This document shows positions 1-5,942 of a stretch of 6,276 bases of DNA, piece after piece. The notes beneath the pieces were generated by a model. The model searched no databases. It had not been told where the DNA came from and saw only the letters and a list, made by a program, of their open reading frames with translations. Both the position numbers and the translations under genes were made by a program. Position 1 is the first letter of the stretch; each line of letters begins with the position of its first letter. This DNA is from Desulfobacteraceae bacterium (GTDB lineage Bacteria; Desulfobacterota; Desulfobacteria; Desulfobacterales; SG8-13), in the NCBI GenBank assembly GCA_029287875.1, contig JARFQH010000387.1:1-6276 (forward strand). Direction: 5' to 3'.

Positions 1-178
1 CCGGTCTTTCGCCCGTTGCCGCCGATATCTCCTCCCGGGCCTGCTTCAAACGGTCTTCCGAGCGCGCAAAGAGCATCACCCGTGCACCCTCGCGTGCAAA
101 TTCCATGGCGGCGGCTTTCCCGAGGCCGTCGCTGGCGGCCAAGACCAGTACTGGTTTTCCTTTCAGTCCCAAATTCAT
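1..178 (-). CDS. Short-chain dehydrogenase/reductase (SDR), N-terminal part, cut by window edge
   Basis: Reading the minus strand from the ATG at 178 gives 59 codons that stay open to the window edge. The product begins MNLGLKGKPVLVLAASDGLG, a Rossmann beta1-loop-alpha1 start. In the glycine motif (residues 13-20, LAASDGLG) the usual TG of TGxxxGxG is replaced by LA, a variant seen in some SDRs annotated as 3-oxoacyl-ACP reductase-like. A second strand (residues 33-38, RVMLFA) ends with R39, a position where a basic residue usually favours NADP(H). The start is supported by AAGGAG (plus 185-190) six bases upstream. The catalytic Ser and YxxxK lie outside the window, so the substrate is unknown. 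The gene lies downstream of the FAH-family gene on the same strand, 153 bp away with a large hairpin between, and may be co-transcribed with it. Fold assignment is firm; the function is only 'NAD(P)-dependent oxidoreductase'. Confidence 0.88.
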   Translation of the reverse strand, partial: MNLGLKGKPVLVLAASDGLGKAAAMEFAREGARVMLFARSEDRLKQAREEISAATGERP

Positions 179-232
179 TTTTGACTCCTTTTAGGGTCAC
201 GGTAAGAAATAATGCCACACGATTGCGCCGGA

Positions 233-313
233 TTATGATTTGTCTACAAGGCACATCCACCTGCGCATATCGGGATATGTGTGGGTGGATGTAACACAGT
301 AGACGGGCCATAA
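233..313 (+). repeat. Large bipartite inverted repeat (81-nt hairpin) between the SDR and FAH genes
   Basis: Positions 253-270 pair with 275-292 around a CGGG loop, giving 18 contiguous pairs of which three are G-U (262/283, 263/282, 265/280). Outside a 5x6-nt internal loop a second helix forms: 242-247 with 299-304 (GTCTAC/GTAGAC), three further G-U pairs (239-241 with 305-307), one A-C mismatch (238/308), and 233-237 with 309-313 (TTATG/CATAA). All six wobbles are G-U only when the plus strand is the RNA; in the minus-strand mRNA they become A-C mismatches. No T-run directly follows on either strand (the plus-strand T-run at 335-340 is 21 nt away), so it is not a classical terminator. It could be an RNA processing or stability element, a small plus-strand RNA, or a miniature mobile-element remnant. 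The inverted repeat is certain; its role is not. Confidence 0.7.
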
Positions 314-331
314 GACAAGCAAGAGGTGGTA

Positions 332-1219
332 TTATTTTTTGCCGGGGCCCTTAAAGTCCACCACCGGGTTGACCAGAGACAGGAAGCCGCTGATGCGGCA
401 CTCGACGATGTCGCCGTCGGCAATGACACAGGCGCCCGGCGTTCCGGTCGAGATGATATCGCCGGGCAGCAGGGTCATCACCTGTGAAAGGAAAGAAACC
501 AGAAACGCGGGCGAAAAGGTCATGTTGGCGACCACGTTTTTGGCATGGACCCTGCCGTTCAGCACAGTCGAAACCTCGAGGGTCGATACGTCCGGGATCT
601 CATCCGGGGTGACGAGCTGCGGTCCGAAGCTGAAAAACGTGTCGAAGCTCTTTGAAACCGTCAGGTAGCGGGGGTTCTGCCGCAGAATGTCCTCGGCCGT
701 TATGTCGATGATCGTGGTGAAACCAGCCACCATAGTCAGCCAGTCTTCGGCGCGGACGTCTCTGCATTGTTGGCCAATGACCACTCCCAGCTCGCCTTCG
801 GCCGTTGTCTTCTGCGACAGGTCAGGGATGCGGATGGCATCGCCGGGACCGATGAGGGTCGTGTCCGGCTTCATGAAGCTGCCCGGGATACCCGTCGGCG
901 TCTTTTCCGACAGGTCGGCGGCGTGGTCGGCGTAATTGAGTCCGATGCCCCAGATCTTGCGCGGCCGGCGATACAGCGGGGATGGTCGCAGTGCATTTGC
1001 GGAAACGACATCGTCGGTCATGGTTTCCAGCGCCTGCCGTCCTGTGGCAATATACCACGCGGTGAGATCCTTTAGACCGCCGCTGGTGATCAACTCCAGC
1101 GTATCGGTCGGCCAGGTGCGATCGAATCTGCGGTTGACCGCCGCCAAGGGGATCAACCCGTGCGGTGTGGCAATAGCTGATTTTTCGCGCCCCTCCATTT
1201 TTAAAGTGGCTAATCGCAT
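332..1219 (-). CDS. Fumarylacetoacetate hydrolase (FAH) family protein, 295 aa
   Basis: This is a cytoplasmic metal-dependent hydrolase or decarboxylase of the FAH superfamily, whose members act on 2-oxo acids such as acylpyruvates and ring-cleavage products. An N-terminal region (about 1-75) precedes the core. The core opens with KIWGIGLNYADHA (88-100), a family signature, then FMKPDTTLIGPGD (115-127). Metal ligands are visible as E141 and E143 in AEGELGVVIG and D172 in IDIT. K190 lies in SKSFDTF, and the late loop is GDIISTGTPG (253-262). That loop continues ACV where many members have GVG, which may shape the pocket. The length is normal for the family. The start at 1219 has AGGA (plus 1228-1231) eight bases upstream. 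The gene is divergent from the GntR-transporter cluster and precedes the SDR gene, which suggests it processes the imported carboxylate. Exact substrate cannot be assigned; family assignment is strong. Confidence 0.93.
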   Translation of the reverse strand: MRLATLKMEGREKSAIATPHGLIPLAAVNRRFDRTWPTDTLELITSGGLKDLTAWYIATGRQALETMTDDVVSANALRPSPLYRRPRKIWGIGLNYADHAADLSEKTPTGIPGSFMKPDTTLIGPGDAIRIPDLSQKTTAEGELGVVIGQQCRDVRAEDWLTMVAGFTTIIDITAEDILRQNPRYLTVSKSFDTFFSFGPQLVTPDEIPDVSTLEVSTVLNGRVHAKNVVANMTFSPAFLVSFLSQVMTLLPGDIISTGTPGACVIADGDIVECRISGFLSLVNPVVDFKGPGKK

Positions 1220-1291
1220 GATGGGTTTCCTGTGATGATTTTAAAGTTCGATAGCATGATGTAACAAATTCCGTATTTCAGGAGATTCGTG

Positions 1292-1375
1292 ATGACGGAT
1301 AATGATGCGGCCACCGATCAGTCCGCCGGTTTTCCTGCAAACGCCCCTACGCTTAGCATGAAAGTGCGCACCTGA
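1292..1375 (+). CDS. Possible 27-residue small ORF, or 5' part of a UGA-interrupted gene
   Basis: ATG at 1292 follows AGGAG (1280-1284) with an ideal 7-nt spacing, a better ribosome binding site than that of gntR itself. The frame encodes 27 residues (MTDNDAATDQ, then SAGFPANAPTLSMKVRT) and ends at TGA 1373-1375. The same frame then stays open for 28 more codons (QIPLLAAFLDRKLFREL...) to a TGA at 1460-1462, which overlaps the -35 box of the gntR promoter candidate. I recognise no family. Possibilities are a genuine tiny peptide, a decayed gene with a nonsense mutation (CGA to TGA would restore a 55-residue protein), a leader ORF, or chance. Selenocysteine read-through is conceivable but the downstream hairpin I can draw is weak. 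Confidence 0.25.
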   Translation: MTDNDAATDQSAGFPANAPTLSMKVRT

Positions 1376-1458
1376 CAAATACCGCTTTTAGCCGCCTTTC
1401 TGGATCGGAAGCTGTTCCGTGAGTTGAATGAACCCGGTGTTGGCCCCTCATTTAACTA

Positions 1459-1487
1459 TTGACACAACAATCGATATTGAATATTGA
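1459..1487 (+). promoter_or_regulatory. Sigma70-type promoter candidate for gntR (possibly also tctCBA)
   Basis: A perfect -35 box TTGACA (1459-1464) is followed after 17 bases by TATTGA (1482-1487), which matches the -10 consensus at only three of six positions. The surrounding DNA is very AT-rich compared with its neighbours. The -10 lies in a tandem heptamer, ATATTGA twice (1474-1480 and 1481-1487). Transcription would start near 1494, giving a leader of about 90 nt. The operator palindrome overlaps the predicted start, which fits autorepression. Confidence 0.5.
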
Positions 1488-1507
1488 ATTTTGTATGCAA
1501 AATACAA
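1488..1507. promoter_or_regulatory. Palindromic operator candidate for the GntR regulator
   Basis: Two overlapping dyads are visible: TTGTAT (1491-1496) and ATACAA (1502-1507) with a 5-bp centre, and ATTTTG (1488-1493) and CAAAAT (1498-1503) with a 4-bp centre. AT-rich palindromes of the TTGTAT/ATACAA type are typical of GntR-family FCD regulators. The site overlaps the predicted transcription start just downstream of the -10 box, a position expected to block initiation. Assignment to this particular regulator is inferred from adjacency. Confidence 0.5.
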
Positions 1508-1584
1508 TGGCGTTTCCGAGGCAGGATGCCAAGGTGTTCCTCGACACCAAAAGTGAAAACCGGAACCCGAGGTTAGCGAACTAA

Positions 1585-2355
1585 ATGGAAAATATGGGTG
1601 TCATTCACGAGAATTTGGACCAGAAAGTATACCTGATCATCAAAGACATGATCATAGAGCGTCAGTTGCTGCCGGGAGAGAAAATTCCGCAGGACAAGCT
1701 GGCCCGTGAACTGGGCATCAGCCGCACCCCTCTGGTGAGTGCCCTCAAATATCTCGAAAAAGAAAAGCTGGTCGAGGCCAAGCCCCGGCGGGGATTTTTC
1801 GTGCGTCTTTTTACAAAGCACGAGATGGTCAGTATCTTCGAGCTGCGCGAGGTATTGGAAGGACTGGCGGCCAGACGCGCCGCCCTCAACATTACCGACA
1901 TCCAGGTCGAGAAACTCAAAGACTTCTCAAAGGCCTTTCAAATTTCGAAATCGTTTCCCGATGTCGGCTCTTATGCCAAGGTGGACCGCGGCTTCCACAA
2001 CTATGTAACCGAAATCGGAGCCAAGGAGTTTTTAAAAAATATCCTGCAAACCTACAACATCATCAGTTTTTCGTATCAAGTGGTGTCATCCGAGGGTCTG
2101 GTCAGGCCACCCGTTGAGACAATCGATGAGCATCTGGCCATTATCGACGCCATCGGCCGGCGAGACCCCGCATCCGCCGAAGAATTGATGCGGCAGCATT
2201 TCAGGCACTCAATCGCTACGTTAAAAAACGAAATCGAAAACGGCACTCAGAATAGGGTTGCAAAAATCGAACGCCTACAATTCGGCAAATCAACGACACC
2301 ATCTCAAGGGCTGCGGACGCTGAAAACGCCTAACGTTCTGTCAAAAAAGCCGTAA
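1585..2355 (+). CDS. GntR family transcriptional regulator, FCD (FadR C-terminal) type, 256 aa
   Basis: This ligand-responsive DNA-binding regulator probably controls the adjacent transporter. Residues 12-73 form the winged helix, with DKLARELGISRTPL (37-50) leading into the recognition helix and a wing ending RRGFFV (68-73). The typical SRTPVREAL reads SRTPLVSAL here, so the arginine aligned with a FadR DNA contact is valine. The FCD domain follows: the hinge helix has FELREVLEG (85-93), and the metal/ligand pocket residues are D134 and H138 (DRGFH), H183 (EHL) and H205 (RQHFRHS). These suggest a bound metal coordinating a carboxylate effector. About 45 C-terminal residues (211-256) are basic and extend past the domain. 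The start is poorly supported: GAGG lies 12 nt upstream of 1585 and a second in-frame ATG sits at 1594. It precedes tctC in the same direction with a hairpin between. Family assignment is strong; target and ligand are inferred. Confidence 0.93.
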   Translation: MENMGVIHENLDQKVYLIIKDMIIERQLLPGEKIPQDKLARELGISRTPLVSALKYLEKEKLVEAKPRRGFFVRLFTKHEMVSIFELREVLEGLAARRAALNITDIQVEKLKDFSKAFQISKSFPDVGSYAKVDRGFHNYVTEIGAKEFLKNILQTYNIISFSYQVVSSEGLVRPPVETIDEHLAIIDAIGRRDPASAEELMRQHFRHSIATLKNEIENGTQNRVAKIERLQFGKSTTPSQGLRTLKTPNVLSKKP

Positions 2356-2356
2356 T

Positions 2357-2393
2357 GCCGGTCGTCCCAAAAGGTTAGAAAAGGGCGACCGGC
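2357..2393 (+). terminator. GC-rich stem-loop directly after gntR
   Basis: GCCGGTCG plus CCC (2357-2364, 2366-2368) pairs with GGGCGACCGGC (2383-2393), eleven pairs with one bulged T (2365) and a 14-nt A-rich loop. It begins one base after the gntR stop codon. No T-run follows on the plus strand, so it is not a standard intrinsic terminator. It may partly terminate, or may protect or separate the regulator message from the transporter message. On the minus strand a run of six T (complement of 2343-2348) follows about nine bases after the stem, but no minus-strand gene precedes it. Confidence 0.5.
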
Positions 2394-2497
2394 TATACAG
2401 GCATGAAAGGAGGGATGGATTCGATATCACAAAATTCGCGCAAATGTGGACGGAAACCCATTCCAAATCGTAAAAACATGAAAAAGGGAGGAGAGCG

Positions 2498-3505
2498 ATG
2501 AAAAAGATTCTGTTTGTCTGTCTGGTCGTGATGTTGACGGTAACCACCGGTGCCTTTGCTGCGAGCAAGGGGTTTCCCACCCGGAATATCACCAATGTGG
2601 TCGTTTGGGGTGCCGGTGGCGGGACCGACACCTGCAACCGGATTATAAGTGCTGAAATGGCCAATATCCTGGGGGTCAACATCAACGTGATCAACAAAAC
2701 CGGCGGCGTCGCCGGCTCGGTGGGCATGAACTATGCGTATTCCCAGCCCCACGATGGGTACACCCTGTGCGGCCTGTCTGAGTCCAACGTTACTGCCGGT
2801 GTTCAGGGCGGCTGGGATAAAAATTTTGACGTATGGGACGCCTTCATCGTCGGTGGGTCGCCGGACGTCATTTCCGTCACTCCGGATACGCCGTACAAGA
2901 CGCTCAAAGACCTGATTGAAGCCGCAAAGAAGGACCCCAAGGGTATTAAAGCCGCCGCCAGCGGTGCCGGCTCCATCCACCACCTGAACCTTTTGGCGGT
3001 GGAAAACGGCTCCGGGGCCGCGTTCAATTTCATTCCCTACAAAGGATCGGCCCCTGCCCAGAATGCAGCCATGACCGGTGAGGTCTCGGTGGTCGTGACA
3101 TCACTGGCCGAGCAGCAGCAATTGCTGCGTGGCGGGAAGCTGAGAGCCCTGGGCATGTTGATCCCGGATTCCTTCGAGGTCGAAGGACTGGGCGCTATTC
3201 CCTCCGCGTTTGATGCCTACCCCGGATTGTCGAAATACCTGCCGATTTCCCAGGCCATCGGCTTCGCGGTTCCGGCCGACACGCCGGCAGAGGCCAAATC
3301 CGTCCTCGTGGATGCCTTTAAAAAGGCAATGGCCACCGAAAAGGTAAAATCCTGGGCCAAGGAGAATTACTATCTCCTTTCGGGCAAAACCGGGGCAGAG
3401 TCGAAGGCGGTGTTCGACGCACTCCAGTCGAATTTTGCCTGGACGCTTTGGGACCTGAAGGCGGCGACCGTCGATCCCGCGTCTCTCGGTATTCCCAAAC
3501 CATAA
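2498..3505 (+). CDS. tctC: TctC-like tripartite tricarboxylate transporter substrate-binding protein (Bug family), 335 aa
   Basis: This periplasmic solute receptor captures a carboxylate and delivers it to the TctAB membrane complex. A signal peptide is clear: KK at 2-3, a hydrophobic core (4-17), and an AFA-AS cleavage site after residue 21. C8 lies inside the core, so it is not a lipoprotein signal. The mature protein opens with FPTRNITNVVVWGAGGGTDT (26-45), the Bug-family first strand and glycine-rich ligand loop. Further family features are INKTGGVAGSVGM (65-77), DGYTL (86-90), ASGAGSIHHL (154-163) and the PYKGSAPA ligand loop (180-187). The length is normal. GGGAGGAG (2486-2493) gives a strong ribosome binding site. 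It is first of the three transporter genes, followed by a hairpin-rich 118-bp gap before tctB. Bug ligands vary widely (citrate, dicarboxylates, aromatic acids, amino acids), and the pocket does not let me choose among them. Confidence 0.93.
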   Translation: MKKILFVCLVVMLTVTTGAFAASKGFPTRNITNVVVWGAGGGTDTCNRIISAEMANILGVNINVINKTGGVAGSVGMNYAYSQPHDGYTLCGLSESNVTAGVQGGWDKNFDVWDAFIVGGSPDVISVTPDTPYKTLKDLIEAAKKDPKGIKAAASGAGSIHHLNLLAVENGSGAAFNFIPYKGSAPAQNAAMTGEVSVVVTSLAEQQQLLRGGKLRALGMLIPDSFEVEGLGAIPSAFDAYPGLSKYLPISQAIGFAVPADTPAEAKSVLVDAFKKAMATEKVKSWAKENYYLLSGKTGAESKAVFDALQSNFAWTLWDLKAATVDPASLGIPKP

Positions 3506-3520
3506 ACCAATAACCCGGCG

Positions 3521-3608
3521 CAGGTGCCGGAAAGTTTATGATACCGGCACCTGGCCGTGATACCGGCCCCGGCGTGGCGGAAAGCGACGCCGGAAATCCG
3601 ATCGGATT
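3521..3608. repeat. Cluster of four consecutive inverted repeats in the tctC-tctB gap
   Basis: Four dyads fill the gap between tctC and tctB: CAGGTGCCGG (3521-3530) with CCGGCACCTG (3544-3553), perfect 10 bp; GGCCG (3553-3557) with CGGCC (3564-3568); CCGGCGT (3569-3575) with ACGCCGG (3587-3593); and a perfect 14-bp palindrome AATCCGATCGGATT (3595-3608) ending just before the tctB ribosome binding site. A 10-bp direct repeat TGATACCGGC (3539-3548, 3558-3567) overlaps the first two. No T-run follows. By analogy with REP sequences between malE and malF, such stems could stabilise the binding-protein mRNA relative to the membrane genes; that role is inferred. Confidence 0.7.
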
Positions 3609-3623
3609 CAAGGACCGTTCATT

Positions 3624-4388
3624 ATGATGGAGAAAGAAAAACTCCGCAAAGCGGATATATTTTCCGGTGGCATCATGTTTTTATTCGGGCTGTGGATTCT
3701 CAGCCAGGCCTTGAAAATGCCGATGAAAGATTCCTGGGGCGGCGTCCAGAATGTCTGGTTCGTCTCGCCGGCCCTCTTCCCCCTTTTTGTCGGTGCCATG
3801 ATCATGCTGTTGGGCGCGCTGCTCATTCGCATCGCCTTCAGGGAAGTGGGTTCTGAGGAATTGAAGCGGGTTCTGCGCTGGCTCGGCAGCCCGGATGTGG
3901 TCCGTTTTCTGAAGACGGCACCACTGCTGCGGTTTTACGCCATCGTCGTTCTGTTTTTCAGTTTCGTATACTTAAACATCCCGCGTATCGATTTCTTCCT
4001 GTGCAGTGTGCTTTTCCTGGTAGTGTTCATCAGCATGTTCTACTTTGACGATGACATCCTGCTGAAGAAGATGTTCTTTTTCTATCTTGCCGGGACCATT
4101 TTGTTTGTTCTCTCGATGGCATCCGGGCTTTTAGCCGCACTGACGTCTGTCCTGCACTATCCGAGCGATTGGTTCACCTTTGTCTTCATCATCGGCTACT
4201 GCCTCTACGTCTGGACGTTGATTCGCGACAACCCGGCGTCGCGTATAAAGTTTAAAACCAGTTTGATTCTATCCGTGGCCACGCCCTTTCTGATCGGCCC
4301 CATTTTCAAGTATCTTTTACTGGTGCCCATGCCGAAAGAGGGCCTCGTCGTGGTGCTGATGGATGCCATCCGGTATTGGGAATTCTAG
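3624..4388 (+). CDS. tctB: TctB-like small membrane subunit of the TTT transporter, extended form, 254 aa
   Basis: This inner-membrane protein should pair with TctA in the transporter. TctB sequences are weakly conserved and usually about 140-180 residues with four helices; this one is 254 residues. I see about seven hydrophobic stretches, near 12-30, 49-71, 103-119, 123-141, 149-172, 183-200 and 212-233. The start (KADIFSGGIMFLFGLW, 9-24) and the end (FLIGPIFKYLLLVPMPKEGL, 222-241) look like normal TctB ends. The extra length therefore lies in the middle, including a polar linker (73-98) and an acidic FDDD turn (141-144). AAGGA (3610-3614) lies nine bases before the ATG at 3624, favouring it over the ATG at 3627. 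It lies between tctC and tctA, 27 bp before the latter. Assignment rests mainly on position, hydrophobicity and the two ends. Confidence 0.82.
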   Translation: MMEKEKLRKADIFSGGIMFLFGLWILSQALKMPMKDSWGGVQNVWFVSPALFPLFVGAMIMLLGALLIRIAFREVGSEELKRVLRWLGSPDVVRFLKTAPLLRFYAIVVLFFSFVYLNIPRIDFFLCSVLFLVVFISMFYFDDDILLKKMFFFYLAGTILFVLSMASGLLAALTSVLHYPSDWFTFVFIIGYCLYVWTLIRDNPASRIKFKTSLILSVATPFLIGPIFKYLLLVPMPKEGLVVVLMDAIRYWEF

Positions 4389-4415
4389 CCTGACAAAGCG
4401 GGAGCTCCTGTTTCC

Positions 4416-5942
4416 ATGATACTTCTCGACCGCCTGGGAGCATTTTTTGAGATTGTCTTTCATCTCGCCTCGGCTCCAGCGAGCCTTGCCATCCTTTTCG
4501 GATCGGTGCTTCTGGGGATTATTTTCGGTGCGATGCCGGGTTTGACATCGACCCTGGGGGTCGCCCTGCTGACGGCATTGACCTACGGGATGGACACAGA
4601 CCTGGCCCTGGTCTGCCTATTGGCGATCTATGTCGGCGGCACTTACGGTGGGTCCTATTCGTCGATCCTGATTAATATTCCCGGTACCGCCGCGGCTGCC
4701 GCCACGGCTTTGGACGGCTACCCATTGGCCTGCAAAGGCGAGGGCGGACGGGCTATCGGCTTGACGACCACCGCTTCGGCCATCGGCACCATCATCAGCA
4801 TGGTCTTCGTGGTGAGCATATCCCCCATCATTTCGCACTTTGCCCTGCAGTTTACGTCCTTCGAGTTTTTCCTGCTGGCCTTCTTCGGTATCCTGATCAG
4901 CGGCACCCTGACCAGCCCGGACCTGGTGATCAAAGGGTGGATTGCCGGGTTTATCGGGCTTTTTCTGGCCTGCGTGGGGCGTGATCTGCTGCAGTTCTAT
5001 CCACGGTTTACCTTTGGACTCACCGAATTGGACAGCGGCGTCGAGGTGGTACCGGTGCTCATTGGCGCGTTCGGCATTCCCCAAATCATCCAGGTGCTCA
5101 AGGATCGCTTCCAGATCGGTGAAACCCAGAAAATACAACGGATTTTGCCCGAGTTCGGCACTATCATCCGCAACATCCCAGCCATCATCCGCTCGGCCCT
5201 CATCGGCGTCGGCATCGGCGCCGTGCCCGGCATCGGCGAGGATATTGCCGGCTGGGTCTCCTACGGCACGGCCAAAAACACCTCCAAACATCCCGAGACC
5301 TTTGGAAAGGGGGAGATGCAGGGTGTTCTGGCCAGCGAAACAGCCAACAACGCCTGTGTGGGCGGTGCCCAGATCCCGCTGCTGACCTTGGGCATCCCGG
5401 GCAGCCCGCCGGCCGCCATGCTGCTGGGTGCGCTTATGCTCCATGGGGTCACGCCAGGCCCCATGATCACCTTCGAGCACCCCACTTTTATCATGGAAGT
5501 AGCCGCCATTCTGCTGCTGGCTTCCTGCGCCATGTGGGTCGTCGGCATTCTGTTGGCCAAGCAAGTCGTTAAAGTATTGCGCATTCCCCCCCAGCTCTTC
5601 ATGCCCATCATCGGCGTGCTCTGTATCATCGGCTCCTATTCGCTGGGGTTGAGTATTATCAATCTGTATCTGATGCTGCCGGTCGGCATCGTCAGCTATT
5701 TTCTGATCGAAATGGGCTATCCTATCGCTCCGCTTGTCATCGGCGTTATCCTGGGACCCATGGCGGATGAAAACCTGCGTAGCGCCCTGATGGTTTCTCA
5801 GGGCAGTTTTCTACAGGTGTTCCAGCGGCCGGTTTCGCTAATCCTGTTTCTGATCATCGTCTGGACTGTGATCAGCCAGTTTCAGTGGTACCAAACGTTT
5901 AAAAACCGCATGATCGACGTTCTTCTGAGACGCAAAAATTGA
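4416..5942 (+). CDS. tctA: TctA-like large membrane subunit of the tripartite tricarboxylate transporter, 508 aa
   Basis: This is the main permease of the TTT system, an ion-coupled secondary transporter in the inner membrane. The two homologous glycine-rich signatures of the family are both present. The first runs GIIFGAMPGLTSTLGVALL (34-52) and YVGGTYGGSYSSILINIPGT (72-91), followed by DGYPLACKGEGGRAIG (100-115). The second runs GVGIGAVPGIGEDIAGWVSY (264-283), then SETANNACVGGAQIPLLTLG (307-326) and IPGSPPAAMLLGAL (327-340). Many hydrophobic segments fill the rest, and the tail RRKN is basic. The length of 508 is typical for the family. A GGGAG (4400-4404) lies 11 nt before the start, a loose spacing that may lower or couple its translation to tctB. 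It is the last recognisable gene of the cluster, with a stem-loop after its stop. The family is certain; the substrate is not. Confidence 0.96.
   Translation: MILLDRLGAFFEIVFHLASAPASLAILFGSVLLGIIFGAMPGLTSTLGVALLTALTYGMDTDLALVCLLAIYVGGTYGGSYSSILINIPGTAAAAATALDGYPLACKGEGGRAIGLTTTASAIGTIISMVFVVSISPIISHFALQFTSFEFFLLAFFGILISGTLTSPDLVIKGWIAGFIGLFLACVGRDLLQFYPRFTFGLTELDSGVEVVPVLIGAFGIPQIIQVLKDRFQIGETQKIQRILPEFGTIIRNIPAIIRSALIGVGIGAVPGIGEDIAGWVSYGTAKNTSKHPETFGKGEMQGVLASETANNACVGGAQIPLLTLGIPGSPPAAMLLGALMLHGVTPGPMITFEHPTFIMEVAAILLLASCAMWVVGILLAKQVVKVLRIPPQLFMPIIGVLCIIGSYSLGLSIINLYLMLPVGIVSYFLIEMGYPIAPLVIGVILGPMADENLRSALMVSQGSFLQVFQRPVSLILFLIIVWTVISQFQWYQTFKNRMIDVLLRRKN

Larger units (their letters stand above)
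1220..1584. promoter_or_regulatory. Divergent intergenic region between the FAH-family gene and gntR
   Basis: This 365-bp gap separates the two divergent transcription units. The FAH ribosome binding site lies at its left end. The middle (1292-1462) holds a small ORF interrupted by one TGA, listed separately. The right end (1450-1510) is strikingly AT-rich and carries a promoter candidate and a palindrome, also listed separately. The stretch 1511-1584 would be the gntR leader. It contains a small hairpin (1532-1537 with 1542-1547, GGTGTT/GACACC) and only a weak, distant GAGG (1569-1572) before the gntR start. I see no convincing promoter for the FAH gene; a weak candidate is listed under rejected observations. 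Confidence 0.6.

Noticed and set aside
331..340. T-run as part of a plus-strand terminator with the 233-313 hairpin
   Set aside because: The run lies 21 nt past the base of the stem, too far for an intrinsic terminator, and it covers the end of the FAH coding sequence on the other strand.
1239..1267. Minus-strand promoter for the FAH gene: TTGTTA (1262-1267), 17-bp spacer, TTAAAA (1239-1244)
   Set aside because: It matches consensus weakly (4 of 6 and 3 of 6), and transcription would start at the edge of the ribosome binding site, leaving almost no leader.
1373..1415. Selenocysteine insertion at UGA 1373-1375
   Set aside because: The only hairpin I can draw downstream (around 1394-1412, TTTC/GGAA with a bulge) is short and contains a wobble, and the protein context is not a known selenoprotein. 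It is kept only as a remote option.
2393..2983. Minus-strand open frame of 196 codons over tctC
   Set aside because: It is antisense to the signal peptide and core of a clear TctC, with no family features of its own.
4617..5564. Minus-strand open frame of 315 codons inside tctA
   Set aside because: It is a mirror of the tctA reading frame. The translation is Gly/Asp/Gln-rich without domains, while the plus strand encodes a full TctA with all family signatures.
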